Source: Candidatus Rifleibacteriota bacterium (lineage in GTDB: Bacteria; Muiribacteriota; Ozemobacteria; Ozemobacterales; Ozemobacteraceae). From it: a stretch of DNA of 64,000 nt. The stretch lies in contig JADFZL010000007.1 in the NCBI GenBank assembly GCA_015232575.1, positions 1 through 64,000 of the forward strand, given 5' to 3'. How positions within the stretch are numbered: the first letter of the stretch is position 1; each line of letters begins with the position of its first letter. A program made the translations under genes and the position numbers. The notes under the pieces were generated by a model. It worked only from the letters and a program-made list of their open reading frames with translations, did no database searches and was not told the DNA's origin. Shown piece after piece: positions 1-8,107 of this stretch.

Positions 1-411
1 TAAATTTGGGATACTCTTCCTAAGAAACAAGGAGGTACAGAAAGTTTACTTTTATTTCATCCCCTCACTACTAGAAAATTTTTAAAAATGGAATTGGAAA
101 TGTTCAAAATGCCATACGCTGCCTTTGAAAAACACTTTTCCGACAGTCTCATTAGCATCTGGTTTCTGGGTGAAACGATACTTTCGAGGTGCTTGAAAAT
201 CTAAAAATGGGCGGTCGGACCTGCGATCAATTTTGTTTGGTTGTTTGGAAGAGTCGCAATGGCAGGACATGTGAGAGGATATGTATGTTTGAGTACCGAG
301 AAGAACCAAGGAATTTTGAGCTCGATTGCCGTATTGGCAAAAAAAATGTGGTAAAATTTTCTTAGGAAATTTAGGCCGTTTAGTTGAGAATCAAAAAGAT
401 GGGGAAATAAA
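1..411. other. Stretch without a recognisable gene
   Basis: No reading frame here has a plausible ribosome binding site or a recognisable family. The short open frames on both strands look like chance. The left edge may carry the tail of a gene that starts outside the window, but I see no supporting protein similarity. Confidence 0.4.
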
Positions 412-1257
412 ATGTCGAGTGCGACAATTAAGATCTTTCTCCCACATGGTGACCCCAAGCGTTTACGGACAGCAGAACTCTCGAATTGGACAGGCAAAGC
501 GGTTGCGGGTCCGAGAAGTGAGTTTGAAAATGTTCTTGGGCGTGAAGAATCGACAAGTTCGGGAGTATATTTCTTAACTGGAACCGAGCCGGACTCAGGG
601 AAACCTTCAGTTTATATTGGTGAAGCAGAATGCATCAAGGATCGAGTTAAAAGCCATCTGGAAAAGGATTTCTGGAATCAGATTGTATTCTTTATCAGTA
701 AGGACGAAAACCTGACAAAAGCTCATATTCGTTACCTTGAAGGTCAACTTATTGAGCTTGCAAAAAAGGCTGGCAGAGCGGTGGTAAAAAATGGTCAGGG
801 GAGTGGTGCCAGATTGCCAGAATCCGACCGTGAGGACATGGAAGTCTTTTTGGGGAAAATGCAGCAACTCCTTCCTGCCCTTGGAGTTGAAGTGCTTGTA
901 CCGGCAACACCCAAGAACGAAAAGGATCAACCTCGGGAGTTGCTTACATGTGAAATAAAGGGATTGAAGGCTATGGGGTATCTGACCCCCAATGGGATTG
1001 TTGTGCTAAAAGAATCCCAGGCTGTTCTTGGCGAGCGAGACTCAGCGCATAAATACCCGTGGGTTATATCTCTCCGTGAACGCCTTAAGGAAGAGGGCAC
1101 TCTAAAAGAAAAGGGAAATTTCTTGGAATTTACGAAAGATTCTGAATTCCCAAGTCCCAGTACAGCCGCAACAGTTATACACGGTGGTACAGCTAATGGT
1201 TTAACCGTTTGGAAAACAAAGTCTGGAAAAAGTCTTAAAGATCTTGAGGCCGTGTAA
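412..1257 (+). CDS. GIY-YIG nuclease family protein with C-terminal DUF4357-like domain
   Basis: This 281-residue protein has the GIY-YIG signature: GVYFL at residues 51-55, VYIG at 67-70, an Arg near 78 and the metal-binding Glu at 110 in YLEGQ. The C-terminal third resembles DUF4357 (KAMGYLTPNGIVVL near 185, then an SPSTAATVIHGG motif). Family members are predicted DNA nucleases of unknown target, often found in accessory regions and beside restriction or defence genes. No methylase or restriction partner is visible here. The ATG at 412 has only a weak GGGGA upstream, but it gives the normal family N-terminus (MSSATIKIFLP). It is followed after about 70 bases by the DUF4160-DUF2442 pair. 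The domain call is firm and the biological role is unknown. Confidence 0.85.
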   Translation: MSSATIKIFLPHGDPKRLRTAELSNWTGKAVAGPRSEFENVLGREESTSSGVYFLTGTEPDSGKPSVYIGEAECIKDRVKSHLEKDFWNQIVFFISKDENLTKAHIRYLEGQLIELAKKAGRAVVKNGQGSGARLPESDREDMEVFLGKMQQLLPALGVEVLVPATPKNEKDQPRELLTCEIKGLKAMGYLTPNGIVVLKESQAVLGERDSAHKYPWVISLRERLKEEGTLKEKGNFLEFTKDSEFPSPSTAATVIHGGTANGLTVWKTKSGKSLKDLEAV

Positions 1258-1325
1258 ACAATATAGGATCGAAATTTTTAACCAACCTCAATACCATTAA
1301 AGCTAATTCATAAGGAGTCGGACTA

Positions 1326-1583
1326 ATGCCAGAACTATGCCGCTTTCTCGGAATCGTAATTTACATGCTTTATGATGATCATCAGCCACCCCATTTTCAC
1401 GCCGAATATGGAGAATACAAGGTATCGGTAGAAATTGAAACTGGGATCATGGAAGGGCGATTTCCCCGGCGAGCGTTAAGTGCTCTTATGGAATGGTATG
1501 AAATGCACAAGGAAGAACTTGCCGAAGATTGGCGATTAGCTGCCGAGCACCAGCCACTTAAGAAAATCAGCCCATTGGAGTAA
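1326..1583 (+). CDS. DUF4160 family small protein
   Basis: This 85-residue protein carries the DUF4160 signature: a hydrophobic start (GIVIYMLYDDHQPPHFHAEY), the conserved HFHAEY motif at about residues 24-29, and a C-terminal Trp-Leu-Ala helix (EDWRLAAE). An AAGGAG ribosome site lies 8 bases before the ATG. It is followed after 5 bases by a DUF2442 gene, an arrangement repeated at 2424-2945. DUF4160 and DUF2442 genes are commonly paired in bacterial genomes and are suspected toxin-antitoxin-like modules, with no settled biochemistry. This copy has no visible defect. Confidence 0.85.
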   Translation: MPELCRFLGIVIYMLYDDHQPPHFHAEYGEYKVSVEIETGIMEGRFPRRALSALMEWYEMHKEELAEDWRLAAEHQPLKKISPLE

Positions 1584-1588
1584 ATTTT

Positions 1589-1855
1589 ATGCTGGAATTG
1601 AAAAAAGCCGCATATGTTGATGAATACAGAATTCGTGTTCAGTTTAACAATGGAAAAACTGGGATAGTTGATCTGAACGACTCGCTTTGGGGACCTGTCT
1701 TTGAGCCTTTAAAGAACAAGGATGTTTTTAAACGGTTTTCATTGTCTCCAACACTTCACACGATTTGCTGGGAAAACGATGCCGATTTTGCTCCCGAATA
1801 CCTGTATAAAAAAATGATCGAGGAACCCTCCGCAACTGCTTTTTCAAACGGATGA
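1589..1855 (+). CDS. DUF2442 family small protein
   Basis: This 88-residue protein has the DUF2442 pattern: a beta-rich start (YRIRVQFNNGKTGIVDL), then GPVFEPLKN and a late WENDADFAPEYLY motif. Its ATG lies 5 bases after the stop of the upstream DUF4160 gene, so the two are almost certainly translated from one message. DUF2442 proteins are small partners of DUF4160 proteins or NADH-binding-like folds, and no activity is established. The annotation rests on family resemblance and gene order. Confidence 0.85.
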   Translation: MLELKKAAYVDEYRIRVQFNNGKTGIVDLNDSLWGPVFEPLKNKDVFKRFSLSPTLHTICWENDADFAPEYLYKKMIEEPSATAFSNG

Positions 1856-2423
1856 ATCCTGGACTTTGATATAAAATCCGGGTGGGAATTTCTTCTTTAA
1901 CGTGGATGGTTACTCATACAAAAAGCCTAATATATATAGGATAACAGGATTTGCTTTCAATAATATGAGGCGTATCATTGGGACTGGATTTTTATCGTTT
2001 TTTTTTGTCAGGGAAATATGAGGTGCAATCAAAGAATGGCATGTTCTTCGGTTGAAGGGATGCGCTGGCAAGGAATAATCGGTTTTTCGGGTAAAATAGG
2101 TTCGGATGCGCGATCGGGTGGATTTGATTTTTTCCGAGGCTGGGGAATTTTTCGCAACGGATGTTTCCAATCTAGGGATAGTGCCAACAAGACGGTTGCA
2201 CCTGACTTCGCAGGCGAACCGCACGTTGTCTTCCAGACTCGGAGGTGATCGTGCCTCCCCATGGCTCGTGATTACTTGCAGCGGACTAAGGATAGCGAAG
2301 TTGGATGGCAAAATCGTTGGAAGTTCTTTTTTTTAGACCTCCCTGTTTGCAACACTATAAATTTCTGTCCTGAGATGAGAATATTGTTTATTGGCTGGAA
2401 CATTGATTGAAAAGGAGTAATAC
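1856..2423. other. Intergenic region with one attC-like hairpin
   Basis: About 570 bases lie between the two DUF4160-DUF2442 pairs. Open frames on both strands overlap one another and have no family resemblance or ribosome sites, so I treat them as chance. The only structured element is the hairpin at 2182-2232, annotated separately. A length of this order between cassette gene and recombination site is long but tolerable for an integron-type cassette. Confidence 0.5.
2182..2232 (+). repeat. attC-like hairpin, copy 1
   Basis: The core reads CGGTTGCACCTG (2193-2204), a 6-base loop ACTTCG, then CAGGCGAACCG (2211-2221). The arms pair except for one extrahelical G and one mismatch. Outside them, CCAAC at 2184-2188 faces GTTG at 2225-2228. 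A near-identical copy in the same orientation is at 7418-7468. Outer AAC/GTT boxes, an inner stem with a bulged G and an unpaired spacer are the known features of integron attC sites. No integrase gene is in the window and the 7-base boxes do not fit the strict consensus, so this is a candidate only. Confidence 0.5.
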
Positions 2424-2694
2424 ATGCCGACTATCTCGATGTTTTTTTGGAATCATCATCAGGATGTTTTTTCGTGACAATAAACAGCATCACCTTCCGC
2501 ATATTCATGCTGAATATCAAGGCGAGGTTGCTGTCTTCGCTATCAATGACGGACATATTATTGAAGGTTCTCTTCCTAATTCCAAGCGAAAACTTATTGA
2601 AGCATGGATAGAAATTCATCGTGACGATTTATTTGCTGACTGGCAACTTGCGGTTGAAGGTGAAGCGGTTTTCAAAATCAAGGACTTAGAATGA
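2424..2694 (+). pseudogene. DUF4160 family gene with a one-base frameshift in a T7 run
   Basis: An AAGGAG site (2412-2417) precedes ATG 2424, which reads MPTISMFF and then runs out of frame to a TGA about 50 bases later. Removing one T from the seven-T run at 2442-2448 restores MPTISMFFGIIIRMFF and then the full family sequence (HLPHIHAEYQGE, DWQLAVEG) to the stop at 2694. The downstream part is intact and its stop overlaps the following DUF2442 gene by four bases. The frameshift could be a sequencing error, true decay, or a slippage switch. An alternative TTG at 2407 gives a non-family N-terminus and has no suitable ribosome site. Confidence 0.8.
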
Positions 2695-2945
2695 TGAAAA
2701 GAATTATGAAAATTCATGCCAATGATGATTGGACACTTGATGTTTCTTTTACTGACGGCACAGAACGTCGGTTTGATGTAAAACCCTTGCTCAGTTGCGA
2801 AGTTTTTAAACCACTTCGTAATATTGGTTTGTTTAAAACCGTACGCAACGCTGGTTATTTTGTGGAGTGGGCCAACGAGGTCGATTTAAGTGCAGATACT
2901 CTTTACCTTGAAGGAGTACAAACGGACCCGCAAGGAGTCCGTTGA
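2691..2945 (+). CDS. DUF2442 family small protein, second copy
   Basis: This 84-residue DUF2442 protein overlaps the end of the DUF4160 frame with an ATGA junction, which indicates translational coupling. It shows the family pattern: WTLDVSFTDGTERRFDV, then EVFKPLRN and a late VEWANEVDLSADTLY. It diverges strongly from the copy at 1589-1855, so the two pairs are not a recent duplication. Because it depends on coupling, its expression may be affected by the frameshift in its partner. Confidence 0.85.
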   Translation: MMKRIMKIHANDDWTLDVSFTDGTERRFDVKPLLSCEVFKPLRNIGLFKTVRNAGYFVEWANEVDLSADTLYLEGVQTDPQGVR

Positions 2946-2954
2946 AATCCATTC

Positions 2955-3194
2955 ATGCTAACACTCGGGGTCCCTTCTTCGACAAAAGTTCCGAAAACCT
3001 ATGGCGTCCTTGAAAGTGAGGCGCGAGCGGAAAACTTGTTCTCATTGTGCTGTGAGGTCAATCTAGACCCACCAAATCCAGAGTCTATGGCTTTTCATCG
3101 ACAAAATGGATTTTCCTCAAAATGCGAACTGCACACGGCAGACGGAAGAACCGCCGCTCTAATGCTCAAGAACCTGAAACGAACAAGACAATGA
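2955..3194 (+). pseudogene. C-terminal remnant of a GNAT acetyltransferase
   Basis: About 50 residues (EVNLDPPNPESMAFHRQNGF and the following strand) match the last part of a GNAT N-acetyltransferase of the COG3818 type, in which the NPxSxAFHxxxGF motif lies near the C-terminus. Roughly 90-100 N-terminal residues, including the acetyl-CoA-binding loop, are absent. The preceding gene ends only 10 bases upstream, so they cannot be recovered in another frame. I read it as a truncated, non-functional leftover of gene-cassette turnover. Confidence 0.55.
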
Positions 3195-3224
3195 GTGACA
3201 AGCGCTGAAATTGCGAAAAGCCAA

Positions 3225-3968
3225 TTATTCGCTTTTTGATAAATACTCTCGAGATAGCTGCAAGGTATGATCTATAAGCTCTTTACCCCCGGGATCACCA
3301 TGTCCGGGAACTACTATTTCAGCTTTCGGAAACTTTTTCACTATTCTTCTCAAAGACACTTGCCATTCTGAAACATTGGCTTCAGCTAGATTGCCAAGGG
3401 ATTTTGAATCATATGATTTAATGAAACAGCCCCCAAACAGTATTTTTTCGTTGGGAAGCCAAACAACCGAATTGTCGGGTGTATGACCTGCCCCTGGGAA
3501 AAAATATTCGATCCGGATTTGGTCCAAGTTGATTTTATGATCGAAATCAAGCAATTCAGGTACAGAATAGCCATCTTTAAAAGCTCGGAAACAGGTTGCC
3601 AAATTTGCCATTCCGGGAATACCCTCGCTGATCAAAGTGGAGATTCCTCCGATTCGATCGTTGTGAGCGTGTGTAAAAAGAGCCAGCGAAATCTTCCTGT
3701 GAAAATTATCGGACAAAAGTTTGATTAAATTTCTGGTCTGCTCATTTGTCCAGGGAGTGTCGACCATTATCAATGAGTCAGAGCCCAGTATTATCAGGCC
3801 ATTCGCAGGATAAATTGTTCCACTTCCAATGTCGTAATAAGATCGGTGAATCATTACTTTATCCGTAAGCCGAATCAATTCTACCTCTGAAATATTCTCG
3901 CAAAATACAGTTCTGGCAAAAAAGAGGCAGAAAAGGAATGACAGCTTAATAACAACTTTTAACTTCAT
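3225..3968 (-). CDS. Subclass B1 metallo-beta-lactamase homologue, exported
   Basis: This 247-residue protein starts with a Sec signal peptide (residues 1 to about 23). Every zinc ligand of the B1 class is visible: H100, H102 and D104 in HAHNDRIGG, H162 in GHTPDN, C181 in GGC, and H223 in PGHG. The substrate-contacting Lys (K184) and Asn (N193, in LGN) are also in place. B1 enzymes hydrolyse penicillins, cephalosporins and carbapenems in the periplasm with two zinc ions. Length and spacing match the family (Bacillus BcII, for example). The gene stands alone, convergent with the GNAT remnant, and no regulator or mobile element touches it. The family call is strong; actual beta-lactam hydrolysis is inferred. 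Confidence 0.88.
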   Translation of the reverse strand: MKLKVVIKLSFLFCLFFARTVFCENISEVELIRLTDKVMIHRSYYDIGSGTIYPANGLIILGSDSLIMVDTPWTNEQTRNLIKLLSDNFHRKISLALFTHAHNDRIGGISTLISEGIPGMANLATCFRAFKDGYSVPELLDFDHKINLDQIRIEYFFPGAGHTPDNSVVWLPNEKILFGGCFIKSYDSKSLGNLAEANVSEWQVSLRRIVKKFPKAEIVVPGHGDPGGKELIDHTLQLSREYLSKSE

Positions 3969-4110
3969 AATTTGGTTGCGCCATTTTTTAATTTTGAAAA
4001 CCGAGATACTGAATCTTCTTGGACTCTTTTATCACAAAACCACGGAACCTGCAAACTTCTTTTGAATTATGGATATTGACTTTTCATTCAATTTGAAATA
4101 GGCTCAAATC

Positions 4111-5055
4111 ATGGAAATGGCAATGAAAAGTGGCGCCGCTGAAATTCTTTACTCCAGTTTAGCTGAGCGTGGTTTAAGAGGAAGAGTCATATCTGTCCAC
4201 CGTCTTCAGGAATTGAAAGACGAAATAGCGCGCTATCAGATTAATGGCGCTCTTGATGGGGAGTTTAGTCGGGAAGCATTATCGCATTTTATCTTCCGGA
4301 TTCCGGAAGATTTTCCTTCCGCAGCGTCATTGATAATCATTGCAATGCCACGACCCCAGACCAGAGTTTCCTTTGTCTTTTGTGGAAAGCCTGTTTCACT
4401 TATCCTGCCCCCAATTTATCTTCGCTTCAAAACCATTCACAGGCAGATTGTCAGTATATTGGGTGAGTTGCTGTCTTTAGACGGATATACAGCGATAACA
4501 GCCAGGCTTCCGCAAAAACTCCTCGCAGTCCGCAGTGGTTTGGCGGAGTATGGTCGAAATAATATTTCCTATATTTCGGGAATGGGTAGTTTTTTCCAGC
4601 TTGCAGTCTTTTTTTCTGATTTTCCATGCCCTGAAGATCATTGGATTGAGCCTCGAATGATGGCCAAATGCGAAAATTGTCGCTCCTGCGTGAATAATTG
4701 TCCCACTGGCGCCCTCACTGAAAGTCGTTTTCTTTTGAAGGGTGAAAGATGTCTGGTTTTCCATAATGAAAGGAGCTCTGAACATCCCTTTCCAGAATGG
4801 ATAGATGCAAACTGGCACAACTCTCTTCTTGGTTGCATGCTTTGTCAGCGGATTTGCCCTGAAAACAATAATTTCCTTGAATGGTTTGAAGGGAACCAGG
4901 AGTTTTCGGAGGAGGAGAGTTCGTTGATTGTGACAGGTGTTTCGCCTGATAAATTTCCCCCGGAAACACGGGAAAAGCTGAAAAACCTTGGTCTGCTCGA
5001 CTATATTGATTTTTTGCCACGCAATCTCAGTGTATTTAGAATGAGACAATCCTGA
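4111..5055 (+). CDS. QueG-like protein with double 4Fe-4S cluster domain
   Basis: This 314-residue protein has two cysteine clusters, C187-x2-C190-x2-C193-x3-C197 (CPTGAL follows) and C242-x2-C245-x3-C249-P, typical of the double-cluster domain of epoxyqueuosine reductase and reductive-dehalogenase-like proteins. Residues 142-172 follow the usual glycine-rich stretch before the clusters (SGLAEYGRNN). The catalytic Asp expected about 14 residues before that point in QueG is not obvious (Ala128 is there), so a true tRNA-queuosine role is doubtful. The next gene begins about 45 bases downstream and probably shares the transcript. I would call it a 4Fe-4S oxidoreductase of unknown substrate. Confidence 0.75.
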   Translation: MEMAMKSGAAEILYSSLAERGLRGRVISVHRLQELKDEIARYQINGALDGEFSREALSHFIFRIPEDFPSAASLIIIAMPRPQTRVSFVFCGKPVSLILPPIYLRFKTIHRQIVSILGELLSLDGYTAITARLPQKLLAVRSGLAEYGRNNISYISGMGSFFQLAVFFSDFPCPEDHWIEPRMMAKCENCRSCVNNCPTGALTESRFLLKGERCLVFHNERSSEHPFPEWIDANWHNSLLGCMLCQRICPENNNFLEWFEGNQEFSEEESSLIVTGVSPDKFPPETREKLKNLGLLDYIDFLPRNLSVFRMRQS

Positions 5056-5099
5056 TTTTGAACTCACCCGACAGAGAAAATCGAAAGAAGAAAATTTTG

Positions 5100-6035
5100 A
5101 TGAATCGTGCCCAAATAGAAATAGACTTTGCGGTTAAATATCTTTCCTCGCGTGATGCTTTTTCCTCTCTTGAAACGAGTGTTTACTGGCCGAAATGGAA
5201 CTCACCCTGGTGGCATATTCTTCTTTTAAAAGAAATGGGGCTTTCTGGAAAAATTCCCGCAGAGACAATTAGGAAGCTGATAGAGGAAGTAAGAAAGCAA
5301 TGCCTTGATTTTTTTCCTTTTCGCGAATCAGAAGTTCCTATAGGCAAGGACCCTATTTCCGATGTGCCATGTCATTGCCAGCTTGGTAGTTTGTACCAGA
5401 TATTATATTCCTGCGGAGTGAATGTCGATAAAGAGATTCCCTGGATTCGACCCTGGTTTTTAAGGTATCAGCTTCCTGATGGAGGACTGAATTGTGATGA
5501 AGCGGTTTATCTAAAGCCTTCGCCAAAAAGTTCAATTGTTTCAACTCTTCCGCCGCTTGAGGCGATTCTATATTGTACAGACAATGCTTTTACTGAGGCG
5601 GAAATCGCATTTCTCGACTCTGGGGCAGAGTATCTTTTGAAACATCACTTTTTTCGGGTTGCAGGCGATCTCTCGAAAACAATAGACTCGAAATGGAAGC
5701 AGATCTGCTTTCCAAGATTTTATGAGTATGATTTTCTGCGGGGCATGGTCTTTATTTGTCGTTGGGCTGACAAATTTAAGAGAACCTTTGCCAGAGAAAT
5801 AATAGAGGAAAGTTATGGGTTGCTTTCAAAAATGATTGATTCGGAAAACAAATCCCCCATTATCGGTCGACGCTCATGGGAAGGCGCCAGAACCTATATC
5901 TTCGATAGCTCTCGTGTGCGCACAAAAGGCCATCAGGCTGATTCGTTCCCTCTTCTGGAAATGGTCGGAATCCCCGGTAAATCTTGTGAGTATCTTCAAA
6001 AGGATGTTGAGACTGTTCTTCAATTCTGCAAATGA
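5100..6035 (+). CDS. Prenyltransferase/squalene-cyclase-like helical toroid protein
   Basis: The 311-residue product is helical with repeated motifs of the alpha/alpha toroid superfamily: RYQLPDGGLNCDEA near residue 130, STLPPLEAI near 160 and LLKHH near 185. In prenyltransferases, squalene cyclases and related lyases such Q-x-DGGW-like repeats line a central cavity. No catalytic DxDD or zinc-ligand set is visible, so the activity is unknown. ATG 5100 is preferred over an in-frame TTG at 5058 because the residues between are low in family character. It follows the 4Fe-4S gene closely, suggesting a two-gene operon in which the toroid protein binds or modifies the same unknown substrate. Confidence 0.6.
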   Translation: MNRAQIEIDFAVKYLSSRDAFSSLETSVYWPKWNSPWWHILLLKEMGLSGKIPAETIRKLIEEVRKQCLDFFPFRESEVPIGKDPISDVPCHCQLGSLYQILYSCGVNVDKEIPWIRPWFLRYQLPDGGLNCDEAVYLKPSPKSSIVSTLPPLEAILYCTDNAFTEAEIAFLDSGAEYLLKHHFFRVAGDLSKTIDSKWKQICFPRFYEYDFLRGMVFICRWADKFKRTFAREIIEESYGLLSKMIDSENKSPIIGRRSWEGARTYIFDSSRVRTKGHQADSFPLLEMVGIPGKSCEYLQKDVETVLQFCK

Positions 6036-6594
6036 AAACGGGGAGATTTTCCGAAAAGTGTATAATCCCACTGTGACATGTCTTAGAGGTATTGTCAAAG
6101 GGTTTTGTGAATTTGCCAAAAACATGCGAATCCTTTTGCAATAAGTCTTTGGAGATTCGAAGGACGTCTTAATTTTGTGGATATTTTTGGAGACAGATTT
6201 TTCCTTCGTTTGGTTGGATTTTTTTCTTGGACAAAATCGTTTTTTGTGTACAATATATTTTGGATTAATGCTCGGCTAATGATCTTACACGAACCTATGG
6301 ATAGTGACTTTTTGAAATAGAGTGTTTCGGATTTTATCCAAGAGCCCCGCCAACTTGTCGGTGAACCTGTCTAACTCCGGGTTAGCCACTGCTGTGTTGA
6401 TTTGCTTTGCTTCTTGCTGAGTATGATTAAGAGTTTTTATTTGATCATAGTATAGGTTTCTCAAAATTTTTCTGTTTAGGATTGCAAATAAGGGAAAAAA
6501 GCTATAGCATAAAGACGTGATAACCTTGAGCCAGTTTTTTGGCTTTCACGTTCAAAACCGTAAAAAAATTGCTGAAGCATGAAGAGGAGTTTTT
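6036..6594. other. AT-rich gap without a recognised gene
   Basis: About 560 bases follow the toroid gene. Short open frames have no ribosome site and no family match. I see no tRNA or strong terminator. The final bases carry GAAGAGGAG just before the ATG of the broken antitoxin gene. Confidence 0.4.
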
Positions 6595-6828
6595 ATGACC
6601 ACGGTAACAATTGAAGAAATTTGGAAATATTTTCCAGATTTTCTCAAAAAGGTCAAAACCTGAGAAACCCTTGTTATTCTGGATGGTAATCAACCAGTTG
6701 CTGAGCTTAAACCGCTTGTTAAATTAAAACAGAGGCCTTTTGGCTTGGCTACAGGTCAGTTTGTTGTTCCAGAAAACTTTAATGATCCTCTTCCAGAGGA
6801 AATTCTAAAGGACTTTGAAGGTAAATGA
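6595..6828 (+). pseudogene. Antitoxin gene (Phd/YefM-like) interrupted by TGA
   Basis: Starting at ATG 6595 (GAGGAG upstream), the frame reads MTTVTIEEIWKYFPDFLKKV, hits TGA at 6661-6663, then continues in the same frame with VILDGNQPVAELKPL and a C-terminal tail to a stop at 6826. The pattern is that of a prevent-host-death-type antitoxin: an N-terminal helix-strand unit with a G-x-P-VAxLxP motif followed by a toxin-binding tail. The tail overlaps the PIN toxin start by four bases. One nonsense change, probably from GGA, disables it. Confidence 0.75.
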
Positions 6829-7211
6829 GACTTCTCCTTGATACGCACATATTTCTCTGGTATGTTTCTGGGAATTCAAAGTAACCCCATAATTTCAAAG
6901 ATGAAATAATAAATCTTGAAAACGAGGTGTTTGTTAGTGCTGTATCTTTTTGGGAAGCCATTGTCAAATATTCTATCGGCAAACTTCCGCTCCCCGAAAA
7001 ACCTGATTCTTATCTTGTTGAATTACGTAATCAGCATCAATTTTTGCCACTTCCTCTTGATGAGAAATGTGTAAGGCATTTATTCGGATTACCATTACAT
7101 CATCGGGACCCTTTTGATCGAATGCTCATTTGTCAAGCCATGGAGCATAATTTAACCATTGCAACAGTCGATGACGAAATAGAAAAATATCCTGTTAGTA
7201 TACTAAAATGA
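6825..7211 (+). pseudogene. PIN-domain toxin gene interrupted by TAA
   Basis: ATG 6825 overlaps the antitoxin stop. The frame reads MRLLLDTHIFLWYVSG, which contains the first PIN Asp, stops at TAA 6882-6884, and then continues in frame with VSAVSFWEAIVKYSIGKL, HHRDPFDRMLICQA (second acidic cluster) and TVDDEIEKYP. PIN toxins of this LLLDTH/DPFDRML type are ribonucleases of VapC-like modules. The downstream open frame from about 6927 lacks the first catalytic Asp, so it should not be active. Both partners carry one stop each, consistent with decay of a whole module. Confidence 0.8.
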
Positions 7212-8107
7212 GGTGTTATGTTTTTTTGATTTTGAATGTATGTCTTCTTTTTTGCATACTGTCTGTATAATAACTTGTTAGGAATATCAAAGCAATGCTA
7301 TGGCGAATCTCATTTGAAGTTTGTGCTTGGAGTTGTCTCAAAGACAAGGATATTTCCTGGATATACTGGATGTTAAATTTTTCAGAAAAGAGGGTTCGTG
7401 TTAATAATTGAAAATTATGTCAACATAACGGTTGCACCTGACTTCGCAGGTGAACCGCACGTTGGCTTTGGGAACCCTGGCCTGACGAGACTTTCATAGA
7501 ACAAACATACCGAACATCTGTGAGGTTTAGGACGAACCGAACGATGAGGACAATCGGACAAAAAGACGATCGGTCATTTGGCTAACAGGACGAGGGTAAC
7601 GCAGATTAAATCTGATCTTCCAGGGTAATTTACCCTTTAAAAGCCGATAGATAAACCAAAAGACAGCAAAAAAAAAGTAGGATTTGCAGGCATTAAAAAT
7701 AATTTCTTTCCCGCATTGACAAGTGTTCTCAAAAAAAAATAATAATTGGTTGAAACTTTGCATTGGTTTAAAATCTTTACCGGATCTTTTGTAGGCAGGC
7801 ATCTCTTTTTTTGATTCTTCTCAATCCATTGCGGAGAAGCTGGTTTTGCGTTGTTTTTTCAATTATTTTCAGGAAGATCCGATTCAAAAAAAAGTTGTCT
7901 TGCGCAAGAATCAAAAAGGTGATACCCTTCATTAGTACAATCACGTTCTTATCAGTGCTGGTTCGCATGTGCCTACAGGTGCTCAGGAACAATAGTGCGA
8001 ACCCGTGAGAGTCGTGTGGATCAACGACGTGGGAACGCTCTGTTGTGAACCCACAGCGAAGAATTCGGTCTGATGATTAGACTTCATCGACCGGCAAGGA
8101 GTCGACA
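7212..8107. other. Long gap with an attC-like hairpin and no gene
   Basis: Nearly 900 bases separate the broken toxin from the AMP-forming ligase. The open frames seen on both strands are low-complexity and overlap, with no ribosome sites. The attC-like hairpin at 7418-7468 is the only structured element I can support. Base composition becomes richer in G+C from about 8000, where the next gene's leader starts. Confidence 0.45.
7418..7468 (+). repeat. attC-like hairpin, copy 2
   Basis: The core CGGTTGCACCTG (7429-7440), loop ACTTCG and CAGGTGAACCG (7447-7457) pair perfectly apart from one bulged G. It is flanked by TCAAC (7420-7424) and GTTGGC (7461-7466). It differs from copy 1 at only a few positions, and here the lower arm has CAGGTG, which pairs fully with CACCTG. 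It lies about 210 bases after the toxin gene, as expected for a recombination site at the end of a cassette. Confidence 0.5.

Noticed and set aside
1910..2336. Several overlapping open frames around the first attC-like hairpin
   Set aside because: No ribosome sites, no family resemblance, and frames overlap on both strands.
3225..3968. Generic MBL-fold hydrolase (glyoxalase II type)
   Set aside because: The HxHxDR, single Cys ligand and LGN motifs are specific to B1 beta-lactamases; glyoxalase II uses HxHxDH and Asp in place of Cys.
4111..5055. Confident queG (epoxyqueuosine reductase) assignment
   Set aside because: The cluster domain fits but the expected catalytic Asp is not seen and the N-terminal half is divergent.
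7527..8008. Open frames on both strands before the AMP-forming ligase
   Set aside because: Low-complexity, overlapping, without start signals or homology I can see.
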